Source of the DNA: Cohnella mopanensis
GTDB lineage: Bacteria; Bacillota; Bacilli; Paenibacillales; Paenibacillaceae
Assembly: GCF_022352055.1 (NCBI RefSeq)
Contig: NZ_JAKRWM010000022.1
Span: 62,001-126,000, forward strand
Reading direction: 5' to 3'
DNA length: 64,000 nucleotides
A program made the translations under genes and the position numbers. A model generated the notes under the pieces. That model had not been told where the DNA came from. It saw only the letters and a program-made list of their open reading frames with translations, and did not search any database. Of this stretch, positions 36,239 to 44,927 are shown piece by piece. Each line of letters begins with the position of its first letter. Position 1 is the first letter of the stretch.

Positions 36239-36253
36239 GATACATTTTGTTAT
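36239..36253. promoter_or_regulatory. Predicted operator, second site at the pse promoter
   Basis: GATACATTTTGTTAT. One half-site and the core ACATTTTGT match exactly; the right half is imperfect. It lies just after the expected transcription start. Confidence 0.5.
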
Positions 36254-36262
36254 CATATTCTA

Positions 36263-36291
36263 ATAATATGTTACGATTTGTATCATGTCAA
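36263..36291 (-). promoter_or_regulatory. Promoter of the pseB operon
   Basis: TTGACA (36291-36286) and TATTAT (36268-36263) are 17 bp apart on the minus strand, about 50 bp before the pseB start codon. The operator at 36270-36284 fills the spacer. Confidence 0.75.
36270..36284. promoter_or_regulatory. Predicted operator inside the pse promoter spacer
   Basis: GTTACGATTTGTATC (GTTAC-N5-GTATC), in the same register between -35 and -10 as the sites at 19.4, 55.6 and 59.4 kb. Confidence 0.72.
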
Positions 36292-36323
36292 TCATTAACA
36301 TTTTTCTTTTGCTTACCACGAAA

Positions 36324-37424
36324 TCAGTTCGTGATAATGCTTGCTATTTGTATCGTTCCCGCCTCGTTTGACGGGACTTCAATCCGTATTTTATGCGTTC
36401 CTTTATCTAGATCGTCAGAGATCAGATTCTCCCAATTCACTCTGAAAGGCGCACGATTATTGAATTCATTGATTAGTTTCCCGTCAATGAATACGCGATA
36501 TTTGCCACCTGTCACGTCCGCCCACTTCTCAATGCCGATCAAGCTACCCGTAAAGGTTTGTTCGATTGAGGATCCCGCCGTTCCTAAAACGCCTTTGGAT
36601 GTGATCTTGAATCCTTCTGCGTTCTCCCAGTTCGTTAATCTCCTACCCGATTCGAATAACTTAGACCCGTCATACAAGCGCGTTATCGGAAACGGATTCC
36701 GGGTCGCCGGCTGGCTAGAATACTTAGAAGCAATAGTCTTATAAATGCTTTTCGTGTAATAATCGTAGCCTTCGGTATTCGGATGTACGCCATCATCGGT
36801 TAATGTACTGTAGAGCTTGCCCGACTCCTTGAAGGCTTTGCGCAGATCTACGTTTAGTAGATCATAGTGTGTAGATACCGACTTAATCGTAACGGCGAAA
36901 GCTTCGCTGGATAGGCTGTTTTCGATCAGTGTAACGATTTCAGCTAGCGGATAATCATGCATAATCTGTCGCACTAATGCTTCATAGCTCTCTTGAAATC
37001 TTTCAAGAGAATCCCCTTGATCGTTCTGTCCGAAACACAGAATGACCATGTCATAGCCATCTGGATGTTTCAAATGCGTAAGGTAATCAATCCAACCCCC
37101 GAAAGTGACGGCACCTCCGGTCGCTACAATATCATGGAAGGCTACACCCTTATACGCATCACGGAGCTGCTTATCAAGTCCGTTAAACCATTTCCCTTGA
37201 TCGCTGCCTGCGCCATCGCTCTGCCCGATGCTGTCACCTAAGACAAGGTACCGGATGTTCTTGCCCAGAAGCAACTTCTCGTACAGGTTCCTGTCGTTTG
37301 GGGAATTCTCTTGATTTGCGTGCGCCACGTACGGCTTCAAATTTTGACGATCATAGTAATAAGCGAACACGAACATCATGATAAGAACGAACATAGCGCA
37401 AAAGTTAATAAGAGCTTTGTTCAT
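36324..37424 (-). CDS. Membrane-anchored SGNH/GDSL hydrolase
   Basis: A 366-residue protein. An N-terminal hydrophobic segment (residues 5-24) exports or anchors it. The SGNH hydrolase domain has the nucleophile GDSIG (S65), the block II/III GG and GQND (131-134), and the DGVHPN Asp/His pair (D211, H214). A beta-rich C-terminal domain of about 120 residues may bind sugar. Such enzymes remove or transfer O-acetyl groups on polysaccharides outside the cell. GGAGG precedes ATG 37424. It is the last gene of the operon from 40.5 kb; its stop codon lies 33 bp before the pse promoter. Confidence 0.87.
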   Translation of the reverse strand: MNKALINFCAMFVLIMMFVFAYYYDRQNLKPYVAHANQENSPNDRNLYEKLLLGKNIRYLVLGDSIGQSDGAGSDQGKWFNGLDKQLRDAYKGVAFHDIVATGGAVTFGGWIDYLTHLKHPDGYDMVILCFGQNDQGDSLERFQESYEALVRQIMHDYPLAEIVTLIENSLSSEAFAVTIKSVSTHYDLLNVDLRKAFKESGKLYSTLTDDGVHPNTEGYDYYTKSIYKTIASKYSSQPATRNPFPITRLYDGSKLFESGRRLTNWENAEGFKITSKGVLGTAGSSIEQTFTGSLIGIEKWADVTGGKYRVFIDGKLINEFNNRAPFRVNWENLISDDLDKGTHKIRIEVPSNEAGTIQIASIITN

Positions 37425-37470
37425 ACATCATGACCTCCGTTAAGCGATGATAATATGTTTATCATTCCTT

Positions 37471-38760
37471 CTATCTCAGCTTGAACAGAGGTTCTAACGG
37501 CTGACACTTAAGTCTCCGTTCCAGCTGCCGATCTTCCATAGCGGCTCTCATTTCCCGCAGCACATCGTCATAGGCTCCGAGCAACCTGGAAATATCCTGG
37601 TCGGAATGGGTAAAGCTCATATTGTGCGAACCGACGGTTAATATGCCGCGAGCAAGCATTTCCTGCATGTAGAACGTTTTAATTACCCACGAGCTATAAT
37701 CCGGCGTGTCGTGGATCGTTAAGAACGACCACGGCGGACTGCCCGCGACGGACAACACGTTATCCAGCCCATGCGCCCCTATTAGCCCGCGGAGTCCATC
37801 CATGACTTTGCTCCCTTGGGCATGGAGCGTTGGAATGACGGGTTGAGATTCCATTTTATTCATGGTCGCCAGCGCGGCTGCCAGGGAGAGCGTTTCTCCC
37901 CCGAAAGTGAACGAGAAGAAAATATCCTCCATCACTTTCATGATCTCCTTCCTGCCGACGATGGCGGAAATCGGGTAACCGTTAGCCATCCCTTTACCAA
38001 AAGTCGCGACATCCGGAGTAACGCCGAAGCTGCTCTGCGCTCCTCCGAGGTGATACCGGAATCCCGTGATCGTCTCGTCGAAAATAAGCACCGAGCCCTT
38101 CTCGTCGCACAGCCGCCGAATGCCTTCAAGGAATCCGGGAACGGGGAGCGTCATATTCATCGGCTCCAGAATAACCGCGGCGATTTGACCGGGATATTCG
38201 GCAAATAGCTGTTCCAACTGGTCAAGCCGATTGTAGGCGAAGGAATGCGTAAGCTGACGCACGGCCTCGGGAACGCCCAGATGCCGCGCCGTCGATCCGA
38301 TATACCAATCCTGCCAGCCATGATAACCGCATGTCGCAACATGCTCTCTTCCCGTATAAGCCCTCGCCAAACGAATCGCTCCCGCGGTGGCATCCGAACC
38401 GTTTTTGCCGAAACGCACCATCTCTGCGCACGGGATAAGCTCCACCAACTTTTCCGAGACCAGTATTTCCAGCTTGTGGGGCAAGCTGAAGGAAACTCCG
38501 TTACTCATCTGGCTTCTAACGGCGTGATCGACATCCGGGTCTTGATAACCCAAGCTGATCGCTCCCAAGCTATTCACGAAATCGATATACTCATGACCGT
38601 CGGCATCCCATACATGACTGCCCAAGCCTTTTTCAATAAAATACGGGGATACTTCTAGCGGATATTGGGTTTTGCTCTTACTGAAAGTCTGGCTCCCAAG
38701 CGGGATCGTCGTTAACGCCCTGCTTAAGAGAACCTCGGATTGCGCATATCGAATAGACAT
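37471..38760 (-). CDS. Class III PLP aminotransferase, glutamate-1-semialdehyde aminomutase-like
   Basis: A 429-residue fold-type I aminotransferase with the class III signature: RFGKNGSDATAGAIRLARAYTGR, GYHGWQDW, EPMN, DETITGFR and the PLP lysine K256 in FGKGMANGYP. It resembles HemL, but lies between an aldo/keto reductase gene and a secreted hydrolase gene in a sugar operon, so it is more likely to aminate a sugar precursor. Similar trios with SpsF-type cytidylyltransferases occur in surface-glycan regions. The substrate is unknown. ATG 38760 has AGGTG 6 nt upstream. Confidence 0.85.
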   Translation of the reverse strand: MSIRYAQSEVLLSRALTTIPLGSQTFSKSKTQYPLEVSPYFIEKGLGSHVWDADGHEYIDFVNSLGAISLGYQDPDVDHAVRSQMSNGVSFSLPHKLEILVSEKLVELIPCAEMVRFGKNGSDATAGAIRLARAYTGREHVATCGYHGWQDWYIGSTARHLGVPEAVRQLTHSFAYNRLDQLEQLFAEYPGQIAAVILEPMNMTLPVPGFLEGIRRLCDEKGSVLIFDETITGFRYHLGGAQSSFGVTPDVATFGKGMANGYPISAIVGRKEIMKVMEDIFFSFTFGGETLSLAAALATMNKMESQPVIPTLHAQGSKVMDGLRGLIGAHGLDNVLSVAGSPPWSFLTIHDTPDYSSWVIKTFYMQEMLARGILTVGSHNMSFTHSDQDISRLLGAYDDVLREMRAAMEDRQLERRLKCQPLEPLFKLR

Positions 38761-38774
38761 TAGAATCACCTTTC

Positions 38775-39653
38775 TCAGCTAATTTTCCATAAGGATGGAT
38801 TTAAGAGCGTGGAATCCGTGGAAGCGAACTGCGAGAAGTCGAGCCCCTTAGAACGATTGGCCGCACAAGCGATCAGTTGCCGCAACTGCTCCGAACGATT
38901 TACCCCGCACACGAAAGCATCGATTTCCGGAAGGCCGTCCACGAAGGCGAGAGCCGCTTCAATAGGATTAATTCCTTGCTCGGTAATATATTGTTGGAAG
39001 CTTAAGAGCTTTCCGACATGAGGCTGGAAATAAGCGGGTATAGCGTTCGGCTCCATACAGAGCAGCCCCTGAAGGAATACCGATCGGGCTTGTATTTCCA
39101 TGCCCAGCGACCGGCATCGGCTCAGAAATCCGTTCCGGACGAGACGTTGGTCGAACAGATTAACCGGCACTTGAATGAGATCGATCGGGTAACGGCTGAT
39201 GAGCTCGTCTAGCGGGTCTTCCGCGTAGGCGGATATGCCAACCTTCATCGCAAGGCCCATCCTTTTGCACTTCTGCAGCCCTCTCATGATTTCATCGCCA
39301 TAAGGAGAGAGCAGTTCATCCGCCCGATGCAAGAGCAGGCCGTACACGTTTTGTTGCCCTAGCCTGTTGAGCGACTCCATCAGAAGCCTTACGACTTCAT
39401 TCGCATCGAACGACGTTCTATTCGGCGATAATCCGGGAAGCTTAGTCGTTATTCGGAATGTATGGCGCTTAGACAATAGCCGGCCGAGTACCTGCTCGCT
39501 TTCCCCGTACATCGCCGCCGTATCGATAGCGGTTACTCCGCTTTCCTCCGCCAGCCCCAATATTTCCTTCGCTTCATCAAGCGAAGTTTGTCCCCCGGTG
39601 TTCGATACGCCGTAATTCATGCCGAATTGTACGGTACCTAGCCCTAGCTTCAT
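38775..39653 (-). CDS. Aldo/keto reductase family protein
   Basis: A 292-residue TIM-barrel oxidoreductase. The catalytic tetrad of the family can be placed as D44, Y49 (DTAAMYGES), K71 and H109 (LLLHRAD). The first strand is LGLGTVQFGMNYG. It would reduce or oxidise a keto/hydroxy sugar with NADP(H). It overlaps spsF by ATGA and is followed 14 bp later by the aminotransferase gene. The pair could make an extra amino sugar or modify the nonulosonate. Confidence 0.9.
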   Translation of the reverse strand: MKLGLGTVQFGMNYGVSNTGGQTSLDEAKEILGLAEESGVTAIDTAAMYGESEQVLGRLLSKRHTFRITTKLPGLSPNRTSFDANEVVRLLMESLNRLGQQNVYGLLLHRADELLSPYGDEIMRGLQKCKRMGLAMKVGISAYAEDPLDELISRYPIDLIQVPVNLFDQRLVRNGFLSRCRSLGMEIQARSVFLQGLLCMEPNAIPAYFQPHVGKLLSFQQYITEQGINPIEAALAFVDGLPEIDAFVCGVNRSEQLRQLIACAANRSKGLDFSQFASTDSTLLNPSLWKIS

Positions 39654-40456
39654 CCCGTTTCCGCTCCCTTGGCTTCCGTCATCGCAACCCCGCCTAGCTC
39701 TTGGGAAGAACTGTTTGAACCTTCGTTTCGTTGATAGAGGCTATTGATCTCTGCCAGCCAAGGATATTGCTCCACGATGTTTAACCATGCTTCCCATGTA
39801 GCACTTATTGTTGGAATTCCTAAATCTGCGGCTTTAGCCGATAGCGCGAGCAGAAACTCGTAATCCTTCTGTTCATCGAGCGTCCATCTCAAACCGGAGT
39901 AGTCTTGGGGAGCCGACAGATTAGCGCTCGGGAACCATTCCGGGTGCCCGTGTATGAACGGAGTCACATGTTCCCTATCAAACCGGTTGCTCGTTTCTTT
40001 CCATGCCCGTTCCAATGCCTCGAACGAGAACACTTCTACGTCCAGACCGTCCGGAAATGTAGGAGGATGTATATTCGAAACGTAATCCAGCGACGGTTGC
40101 CGATCGATGTATTTCCCGACGACGGCATCGACAATCCCCGGGTCGATTAACGGGCAATCGCCGGTAATCCTCACGATGGCTTCCGCTTGCGTAATTGAGG
40201 CAACCCGGTAGTACCGATCAAGGACATCATTCTCGTCTCCCCGGTATACCGGGATGTTCAATCGTTTCATCTCTTCCTCTACGGCATCGTCTTTCTCCGA
40301 ACAACTTGTAGCCACTACAATCTCGTGCAGCGAGCGGCATTGGGACAGCCGCTTATGAATGAGCTCCAACACTGTAACTCCATCTAACGATCGCAATATT
40401 TTGCCTGGTAATCGGGACGATCCCATGCGCGCCTGAACGATGGCGACGACCTTCAT
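39650..40456 (-). CDS. spsF: SpsF-type cytidylyltransferase
   Basis: A 268-residue GT-A-fold nucleotidyltransferase. The start VVAIVQARMGSSRLPGKIL is the CTP-binding signature of the SpsF/NeuA group, followed by RITGDCPLIDP (metal/CMP site) and YVSNIHPPTFPDGLDVEVF. It would load the nonulosonic acid onto CMP, the step after PseI. The only other nucleotidyltransferases in the window are ManC and GalU. ATG 40456 has GGGGTG upstream; the longer reading has no ribosome site. It is the first gene of the minus-strand operon divergent from the COG4310 operon. Confidence 0.88.
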   Translation of the reverse strand: MKVVAIVQARMGSSRLPGKILRSLDGVTVLELIHKRLSQCRSLHEIVVATSCSEKDDAVEEEMKRLNIPVYRGDENDVLDRYYRVASITQAEAIVRITGDCPLIDPGIVDAVVGKYIDRQPSLDYVSNIHPPTFPDGLDVEVFSFEALERAWKETSNRFDREHVTPFIHGHPEWFPSANLSAPQDYSGLRWTLDEQKDYEFLLALSAKAADLGIPTISATWEAWLNIVEQYPWLAEINSLYQRNEGSNSSSQELGGVAMTEAKGAETG

Positions 40457-40507
40457 TTCTCCACCCCAAATCTTAGAATCGACTACCAAAAACGTGGTTG
40501 ACTGACT

Positions 40508-40537
40508 TTGAGATGTAGTATAAAGTAAAATTATGTT
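40508..40537 (+). promoter_or_regulatory. Possible promoter of the COG4310 operon
   Basis: TTGAGA (40508-40513) and TATGTT (40532-40537) are 18 bp apart. TTGACT (40498-40503) with TAAAGT (40521-40526) at 17 bp is an alternative. Both would place the operators at 40539-40574 downstream of the start of transcription. Confidence 0.4.
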
Positions 40538-40545
40538 AGATACAA
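40517..40545 (-). promoter_or_regulatory. Possible promoter of the spsF operon
   Basis: On the minus strand TTGTAT (40545-40540) and TATACT (40522-40517) are 17 bp apart. The -35 box overlaps the operator at 40539-40553, so this promoter would be blocked by the same regulator but with a different geometry. Confidence 0.5.
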
Positions 40546-40553
40546 TACGTAAC
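40539..40553. promoter_or_regulatory. Predicted operator in the divergent spsF/COG4310 region
   Basis: GATACAATACGTAAC (GATAC-N5-GTAAC), matching the consensus in both half-sites. It could serve both divergent operons. Confidence 0.65.
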
Positions 40554-40559
40554 ACTAAT

Positions 40560-40574
40560 ATTACAAAATGTATA
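40560..40574. promoter_or_regulatory. Predicted second operator, 21 bp from the first
   Basis: ATTACAAAATGTATA, with an intact core (TTACAAAATGTAT) but outer bases off consensus. The 21-bp centre spacing is two helical turns, suggesting cooperative binding. Confidence 0.5.
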
Positions 40575-40598
40575 TTTTTGCAGGAGGTCATGATTGAA

Positions 40599-41945
40599 AT
40601 GGAGCTTTCCCAAATGAGTCGTCAAAGAATGAAACAACTCATTGAACCCTACTACATGCTCAATCGCGTTGCCGTAGGAGACGATACTTCGTTGTACGCC
40701 CGTAGCCTTGCGGAGTATTTAAAGGTTGAGCCGCTCTCCCTGCCATCGGGAACGAAATGCTTAACTTGGACGATTCCCGACAAATGGGTCGTACACGAAG
40801 CCTACATTGAAACTCTAGACGGGGAGCGAATCGCCGATTTCGCCTGGCACCCTCTCTACTTGAACTCCTATTCGATCCCCTTCAGCGGAATAATCGCCAA
40901 AGAAGAGCTGCTTAAACATGTCACCTCCCATCCCGTGCTCGAGGATAGGCTCGTTTACATGAATCGCTGGCAATATCACAAGAAGCATACGCAATGGGGC
41001 TTCAGCGTACCTAGAACGGTAGTCGAGAACCTGGACGAACAAAGCTATCGGGTACATATCGACACCGCGTTCGAACCAGGAACGATGGAAGTTATCGACT
41101 GGACATTGCCGGGACAATCGACCGAGACCGTATTTTTCGCCGCCCACACGTGCCACCCGGGCCAAGTGAACGATGGCGCGGCCTGTATCGCCGTTCTGGT
41201 CGAGTTATTTCAATATTTGGAGTCGTTGCCCGAGCGGCATTATACGTACCGCTTAATCCTCGGACCCGAATATTACGCTGCCGCGGCGGTATTGGAACAC
41301 GGCAAAGACATCCAGCACCTCCGGTACGGATTTTATTTGGATATGATGGCCAATGGTTTGCCGCTAAGCTTCTCCCGCTCCTTCCATGGAAATAGCTATG
41401 CGGACAGAATTACCCGTAGCGTTCTGGCCCATTACGATACCGATCGGATTGATGCTCCTTATCGTAGCTTGTACGGAAACGACGAGATGTTCTATGACGG
41501 ACCGGGGTTTGAAATTCCGACCGTTTGCCTTAGCCGGCATCCGTATACGTATTACCACACCGATTGGGATAATCTTGATCACTGCGATTTCGATAAATTG
41601 GAGGAGTCTCTCGATATGTTGAAAGATGTAATCGAAACCTTCGAAACCGATGCCATTCCGACCCGCCTATTCGAAGGCCCTTTGTATTTAACGGAATACA
41701 ATCTCTATATCGATCCGAAGCTTGACCAAAGAGGGTATACCGCGCTGCAAGAAATCCAGATTCTCATGAACGGGGAAAGAAGCTGCCTGGACATCGCGGA
41801 GATGATCGGAGTAGATTTTCTCTTCGTGCGGAACTTCGTTAATGAACTTAGCAAACACGGGCTCGTCGCACTCGCGTATGGTACGGCGCAGAAAGCAGCA
41901 ACCTCTTCCCCTTCGCATGTTCTTTATGCGGAGGCGATGAAATGA
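40599..41945 (+). CDS. COG4310-type aminopeptidase-like protein (DUF4910/DUF2172), copy 1
   Basis: A 448-residue protein with the M28-peptidase-like fold of COG4310. Candidate metal ligands are H186 (HTCHP), D192 (NDG), E224 (GPEYY), D295 (GNDEM) and H320 (YYHTDWDN). A winged-helix-like segment of about 70 residues ends it (ERSCLDIAEMIGVDFLFVRNFV). The family is common in surface-glycan gene clusters but no reaction is established; hydrolysis of an amide on a sugar is one guess. ATG 40599 is 11 nt after GGAGG; ATG 40590 is only 2 nt from it. It is co-transcribed with the next two genes and divergent from spsF. Confidence 0.82.
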   Translation: MELSQMSRQRMKQLIEPYYMLNRVAVGDDTSLYARSLAEYLKVEPLSLPSGTKCLTWTIPDKWVVHEAYIETLDGERIADFAWHPLYLNSYSIPFSGIIAKEELLKHVTSHPVLEDRLVYMNRWQYHKKHTQWGFSVPRTVVENLDEQSYRVHIDTAFEPGTMEVIDWTLPGQSTETVFFAAHTCHPGQVNDGAACIAVLVELFQYLESLPERHYTYRLILGPEYYAAAAVLEHGKDIQHLRYGFYLDMMANGLPLSFSRSFHGNSYADRITRSVLAHYDTDRIDAPYRSLYGNDEMFYDGPGFEIPTVCLSRHPYTYYHTDWDNLDHCDFDKLEESLDMLKDVIETFETDAIPTRLFEGPLYLTEYNLYIDPKLDQRGYTALQEIQILMNGERSCLDIAEMIGVDFLFVRNFVNELSKHGLVALAYGTAQKAATSSPSHVLYAEAMK

Positions 41946-43525
41946 GAAGCTACCATCACCACTTGCTGCATACTTCCGGTCCAGTCGAGGCGTCGATCAT
42001 GCACAAGCCGACTCACCGTTCTTCCGCGATCTTTCCCGTTTTCCACACGGCCGGAATGACCACCCGAATCTGCTTCCTTGGATACTGGATGGTTAAACGC
42101 AACCTGCCGGAAATCCAATCCGTCGTCACTTTGCGATCAAAAGAAGGCACGATGATCTACCGAACGGCGGAACTAATAACAGAAGCCAAAGCCTATAGGA
42201 TCGAGCTTATCGATCTGTTGACCGCTATAGCCTATGAGAACCCAATCGGATTTACCGGCAGCATGGAGCTCGAATTTTTCTCTTCCCGTGATCTCGTGTT
42301 CTCCTATCCCGCGTTGGTCGTCAATTATTACGGTCCCGGATACGGCAGCGTCGTGCATACGGCTCAACGTATCTATAACGATGATGAGGATCGCCGTACC
42401 AACCAGGAAAACCTTGTCTCGGAAGCAGGTTTCAACATCTACGCCGACGGCGACAGGGAACCTTTTTTCTCTTTCATCAACGGATTCGAACCGGTAAGAA
42501 ACGGCAAAGTGACCTTGAAAATATTCAACAGCAAGAGAAGTACGATGGACTTGCATATAGACGTTCCTTTGTTGGCTCCTTACGAAACGAAGGTTATTTA
42601 TCCCGATCGACATGCGGATCTTCAAAGCTTTCTAGGTGGCCATCCGGGAACAGCCCGAATTAGCTTTGACGTCGATTGGGTATTCCCTCGAATCATAGCC
42701 GGTAACGTTCAGCGTTCCACAGAAGCGTTAAGCGTTACGCACACCTATTACGACTGCTCCACCAGGATGAGTAAAGACGACTATTGGCATGAACCGCAGG
42801 AGGGATGGCATTCCGCCAGCATGCTTATACCGGTTACCCTAATGGCACAACGCTATACGCATGTGAATTTCTACCCGATCTATTCCCCTTGCGAACTAGC
42901 GGTCGATATCGAGCTATACGACTCCGAAGGAACTCTTCTTGGATTCAAGAGCCAAGTACAAATCCTCTCTCCAACGGATAGCCGATTACAAACCGTCGAT
43001 CTCCAAACCCTATCCCTAGAACTCGGCGTCGAAAGCGAGCTTGCCATGAGCGCGAATCTCATCGCTCGCCCCCTCGGTAATAGCCGGCTGCCAACGCGAT
43101 TAAAAGTCGGTTTGGATTACGGTTTGAACGCGGATGCGCTTCCCTGCAATATTTGCAAAGGCATGGACGTATTCAACCCTTCGCTCGAGCATAAGAAAAG
43201 GAGCTTCCACTGGGCTCCGGTCGTAAGCGATCAAGAGGATGCCACCGTATGGATCATGAATAGCAGTCCGATGAACCCTTACACTCGAACGGCATCCGTT
43301 CAGTTAACGTTCTATCGCGAACAAGATTCCGCAACGCTCACTCGGCAATTGACCCTATCTCCTAACGGAAGCTACTGCTTACGCCTAAGCGAGAATGCCG
43401 AGCTACAGCATTTCTTCGGCAATCGAATAGGCTGGTATACATGCGTCTCGGATAACCCGCATATCAAAACCTATTACTTCAGCGAAGGAAGCTCCGGCCT
43501 CGTCGGCGGAGACCACGATTTCTAA
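41942..43525 (+). CDS. Protein of unknown function between two COG4310 genes
   Basis: A 527-residue soluble protein that I do not recognise. It has no signal peptide or membrane segment, is rich in short beta-type stretches and aromatic residues, and begins with a His cluster (YHHHLLH). A single CxxC (CNIC) lies near residue 401 and the end is GLVGGDHDF. Two halves may exist: an N-terminal region with FFSSRDLVF and YYGPGYGSVVHTAQ, and a beta-sandwich-like C-terminal region. It overlaps copy 1 by ATGA with GGAGG 7 nt upstream, and is 23 bp before copy 2, so it almost certainly works with those proteins. Confidence 0.75.
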   Translation: MRSYHHHLLHTSGPVEASIMHKPTHRSSAIFPVFHTAGMTTRICFLGYWMVKRNLPEIQSVVTLRSKEGTMIYRTAELITEAKAYRIELIDLLTAIAYENPIGFTGSMELEFFSSRDLVFSYPALVVNYYGPGYGSVVHTAQRIYNDDEDRRTNQENLVSEAGFNIYADGDREPFFSFINGFEPVRNGKVTLKIFNSKRSTMDLHIDVPLLAPYETKVIYPDRHADLQSFLGGHPGTARISFDVDWVFPRIIAGNVQRSTEALSVTHTYYDCSTRMSKDDYWHEPQEGWHSASMLIPVTLMAQRYTHVNFYPIYSPCELAVDIELYDSEGTLLGFKSQVQILSPTDSRLQTVDLQTLSLELGVESELAMSANLIARPLGNSRLPTRLKVGLDYGLNADALPCNICKGMDVFNPSLEHKKRSFHWAPVVSDQEDATVWIMNSSPMNPYTRTASVQLTFYREQDSATLTRQLTLSPNGSYCLRLSENAELQHFFGNRIGWYTCVSDNPHIKTYYFSEGSSGLVGGDHDF

Positions 43526-43548
43526 TTTCGACAGAGGAGAATTATCAC

Positions 43549-44856
43549 ATGCTAATGGATTTATTCGATCGGTTGTTCCCTATTAATCGGAGTATTACGG
43601 GCGATGGCGTAAGGCAGTCGCTCAGCATTTTAGGAGAAGTCGTTCCTATCACCCAGCACGAGTATCCATCCGGGATGGAATGCTTCGACTGGACGATTCC
43701 TAAAGAATGGAACGCTAGAGCCGCTTACGTCAAAGACGGCCAGGGACGTACGCTTATCGATTTCGCGAACAACAATTTACATCTAATGGGATACAGCGTG
43801 CCCTTCCGGGGTTACGTGAGCCGGGAGGAGCTTATGGCCCATTTGCACACGAAGCCGGAACTCCCCGATGCGATCCCGTACATGATGTCCTACTACAAAG
43901 AAAATTGGGGATTCTGCGTAGAGCATAACCGGCTTCATGAATTTACGGACGATTGGTACGAAGTGATGATCGACTCCGAGTTGAAGGAAGGGCATATGAC
44001 TCTCGGGGAGGGCTATATTCAAGGCGCTTCCGACAAGGAGATTTTACTATCTACTTACGTTTGCCATCCTTCGATGGCCATTAACGAGCTTTCAGGCCCG
44101 TTAGTCCAAACAATGGTGTACCGATATTTGCTTCAGAAGGAAAACCTTAAGTTCAGCTATCGGTTTCTGTACATACCGGAAACGATCGGCTCCTTGTTAT
44201 ATTTAAGCCAACATGGGGAAGATCTCAAAAGAAAGGTAGCCGCGGGGTACGTCATCACATGCGTGGGACACGGGAAGAGCTATACTTATAAGAAGAGCAA
44301 ACGCGGCAATACGCTTGCCGACAAAGCGGCGATCCATGTCCTTAAGCAATCCGGCAAACCCTATCAAGTCGTGGAATGGAACCCCTTCGGCAGCGACGAA
44401 AGGCAATATTGCAGTCAAGCCTTCCAGCTTCCGGTAGGAAGCCTCATGCGTACGATGTACGGAGAATACCCCGAATATCATACTTCGTTGGATAACCGTG
44501 AGCTTATTTCGGAAGAAGTGCTGCAGGAAACCGTTCAAATGTACATCGACCTGATTGAAACGCTCGAAGCCAATGAAACTTATGAAAGCACCCATATTCA
44601 CGGCGAGCCCAAGTTGGACAAACGCGGATTGTATCCGTATATGGGAGGAACCCGTACGCAAGCCGAGAAACATCGCATATTAGCCATTACGAACTTAATC
44701 GCTTTCAGCGACGGGTCCCATGATCTGATAGATATCGCCGAGAAGCTGAACGTAATGGGGAAAGATCTTCGTGAATCCGCTCTTCTGCTGGAACAACACG
44801 GCTTGCTCCGCAATCCAAACCATTTGCGATTGGATTTGGTTACCCAGATGGGATAA
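43549..44856 (+). CDS. COG4310-type aminopeptidase-like protein, copy 2
   Basis: A 435-residue paralogue of the product at 40599-41945. The same blocks appear: FDWTIPKEW, IDFANNNLHLMGYSVPF, STYVCHPS (H173), YIPETIG (E211), GSDERQY (D283) and EYHTSLDN (H311), and a C-terminal winged-helix-like part (DLIDIAEKLNVMGKDLRES). Where copy 1 has NDG, this one has NE with one residue inserted, so the metal site differs. This type is the more usual COG4310 form. GGAG lies 9 nt before ATG 43549. It is the last gene of the operon, and a strong terminator follows. Confidence 0.85.
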   Translation: MLMDLFDRLFPINRSITGDGVRQSLSILGEVVPITQHEYPSGMECFDWTIPKEWNARAAYVKDGQGRTLIDFANNNLHLMGYSVPFRGYVSREELMAHLHTKPELPDAIPYMMSYYKENWGFCVEHNRLHEFTDDWYEVMIDSELKEGHMTLGEGYIQGASDKEILLSTYVCHPSMAINELSGPLVQTMVYRYLLQKENLKFSYRFLYIPETIGSLLYLSQHGEDLKRKVAAGYVITCVGHGKSYTYKKSKRGNTLADKAAIHVLKQSGKPYQVVEWNPFGSDERQYCSQAFQLPVGSLMRTMYGEYPEYHTSLDNRELISEEVLQETVQMYIDLIETLEANETYESTHIHGEPKLDKRGLYPYMGGTRTQAEKHRILAITNLIAFSDGSHDLIDIAEKLNVMGKDLRESALLLEQHGLLRNPNHLRLDLVTQMG

Positions 44857-44876
44857 TTCATCGGCACGCGAATCAA

Positions 44877-44927
44877 GAAAGGGACTATCCCGTGGTCTTG
44901 TTCAGACCTTGTGGGATAGTCCCTCTT
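44877..44927. terminator. Bidirectional Rho-independent terminator between convergent operons
   Basis: GGGACTATCCC (44881-44891) pairs with GGGATAGTCCC (44913-44923). An A run (AAGAAA) precedes it and CTCTTCC follows. It lies between the COG4310 copy 2 gene and the wcaF-like gene and overlaps the end of the latter. Confidence 0.75.

Noticed and set aside
36311..36338. Hairpin at the end of the SGNH hydrolase gene as a terminator
   Set aside because: On the minus strand it is followed by an A-rich and not a T-rich run, so it does not look like a Rho-independent terminator.
37471..38760. Housekeeping hemL (glutamate-1-semialdehyde aminomutase)
   Set aside because: The family fits but the gene lies in a sugar operon without other heme genes; a sugar-pathway role is more likely, though not proven.
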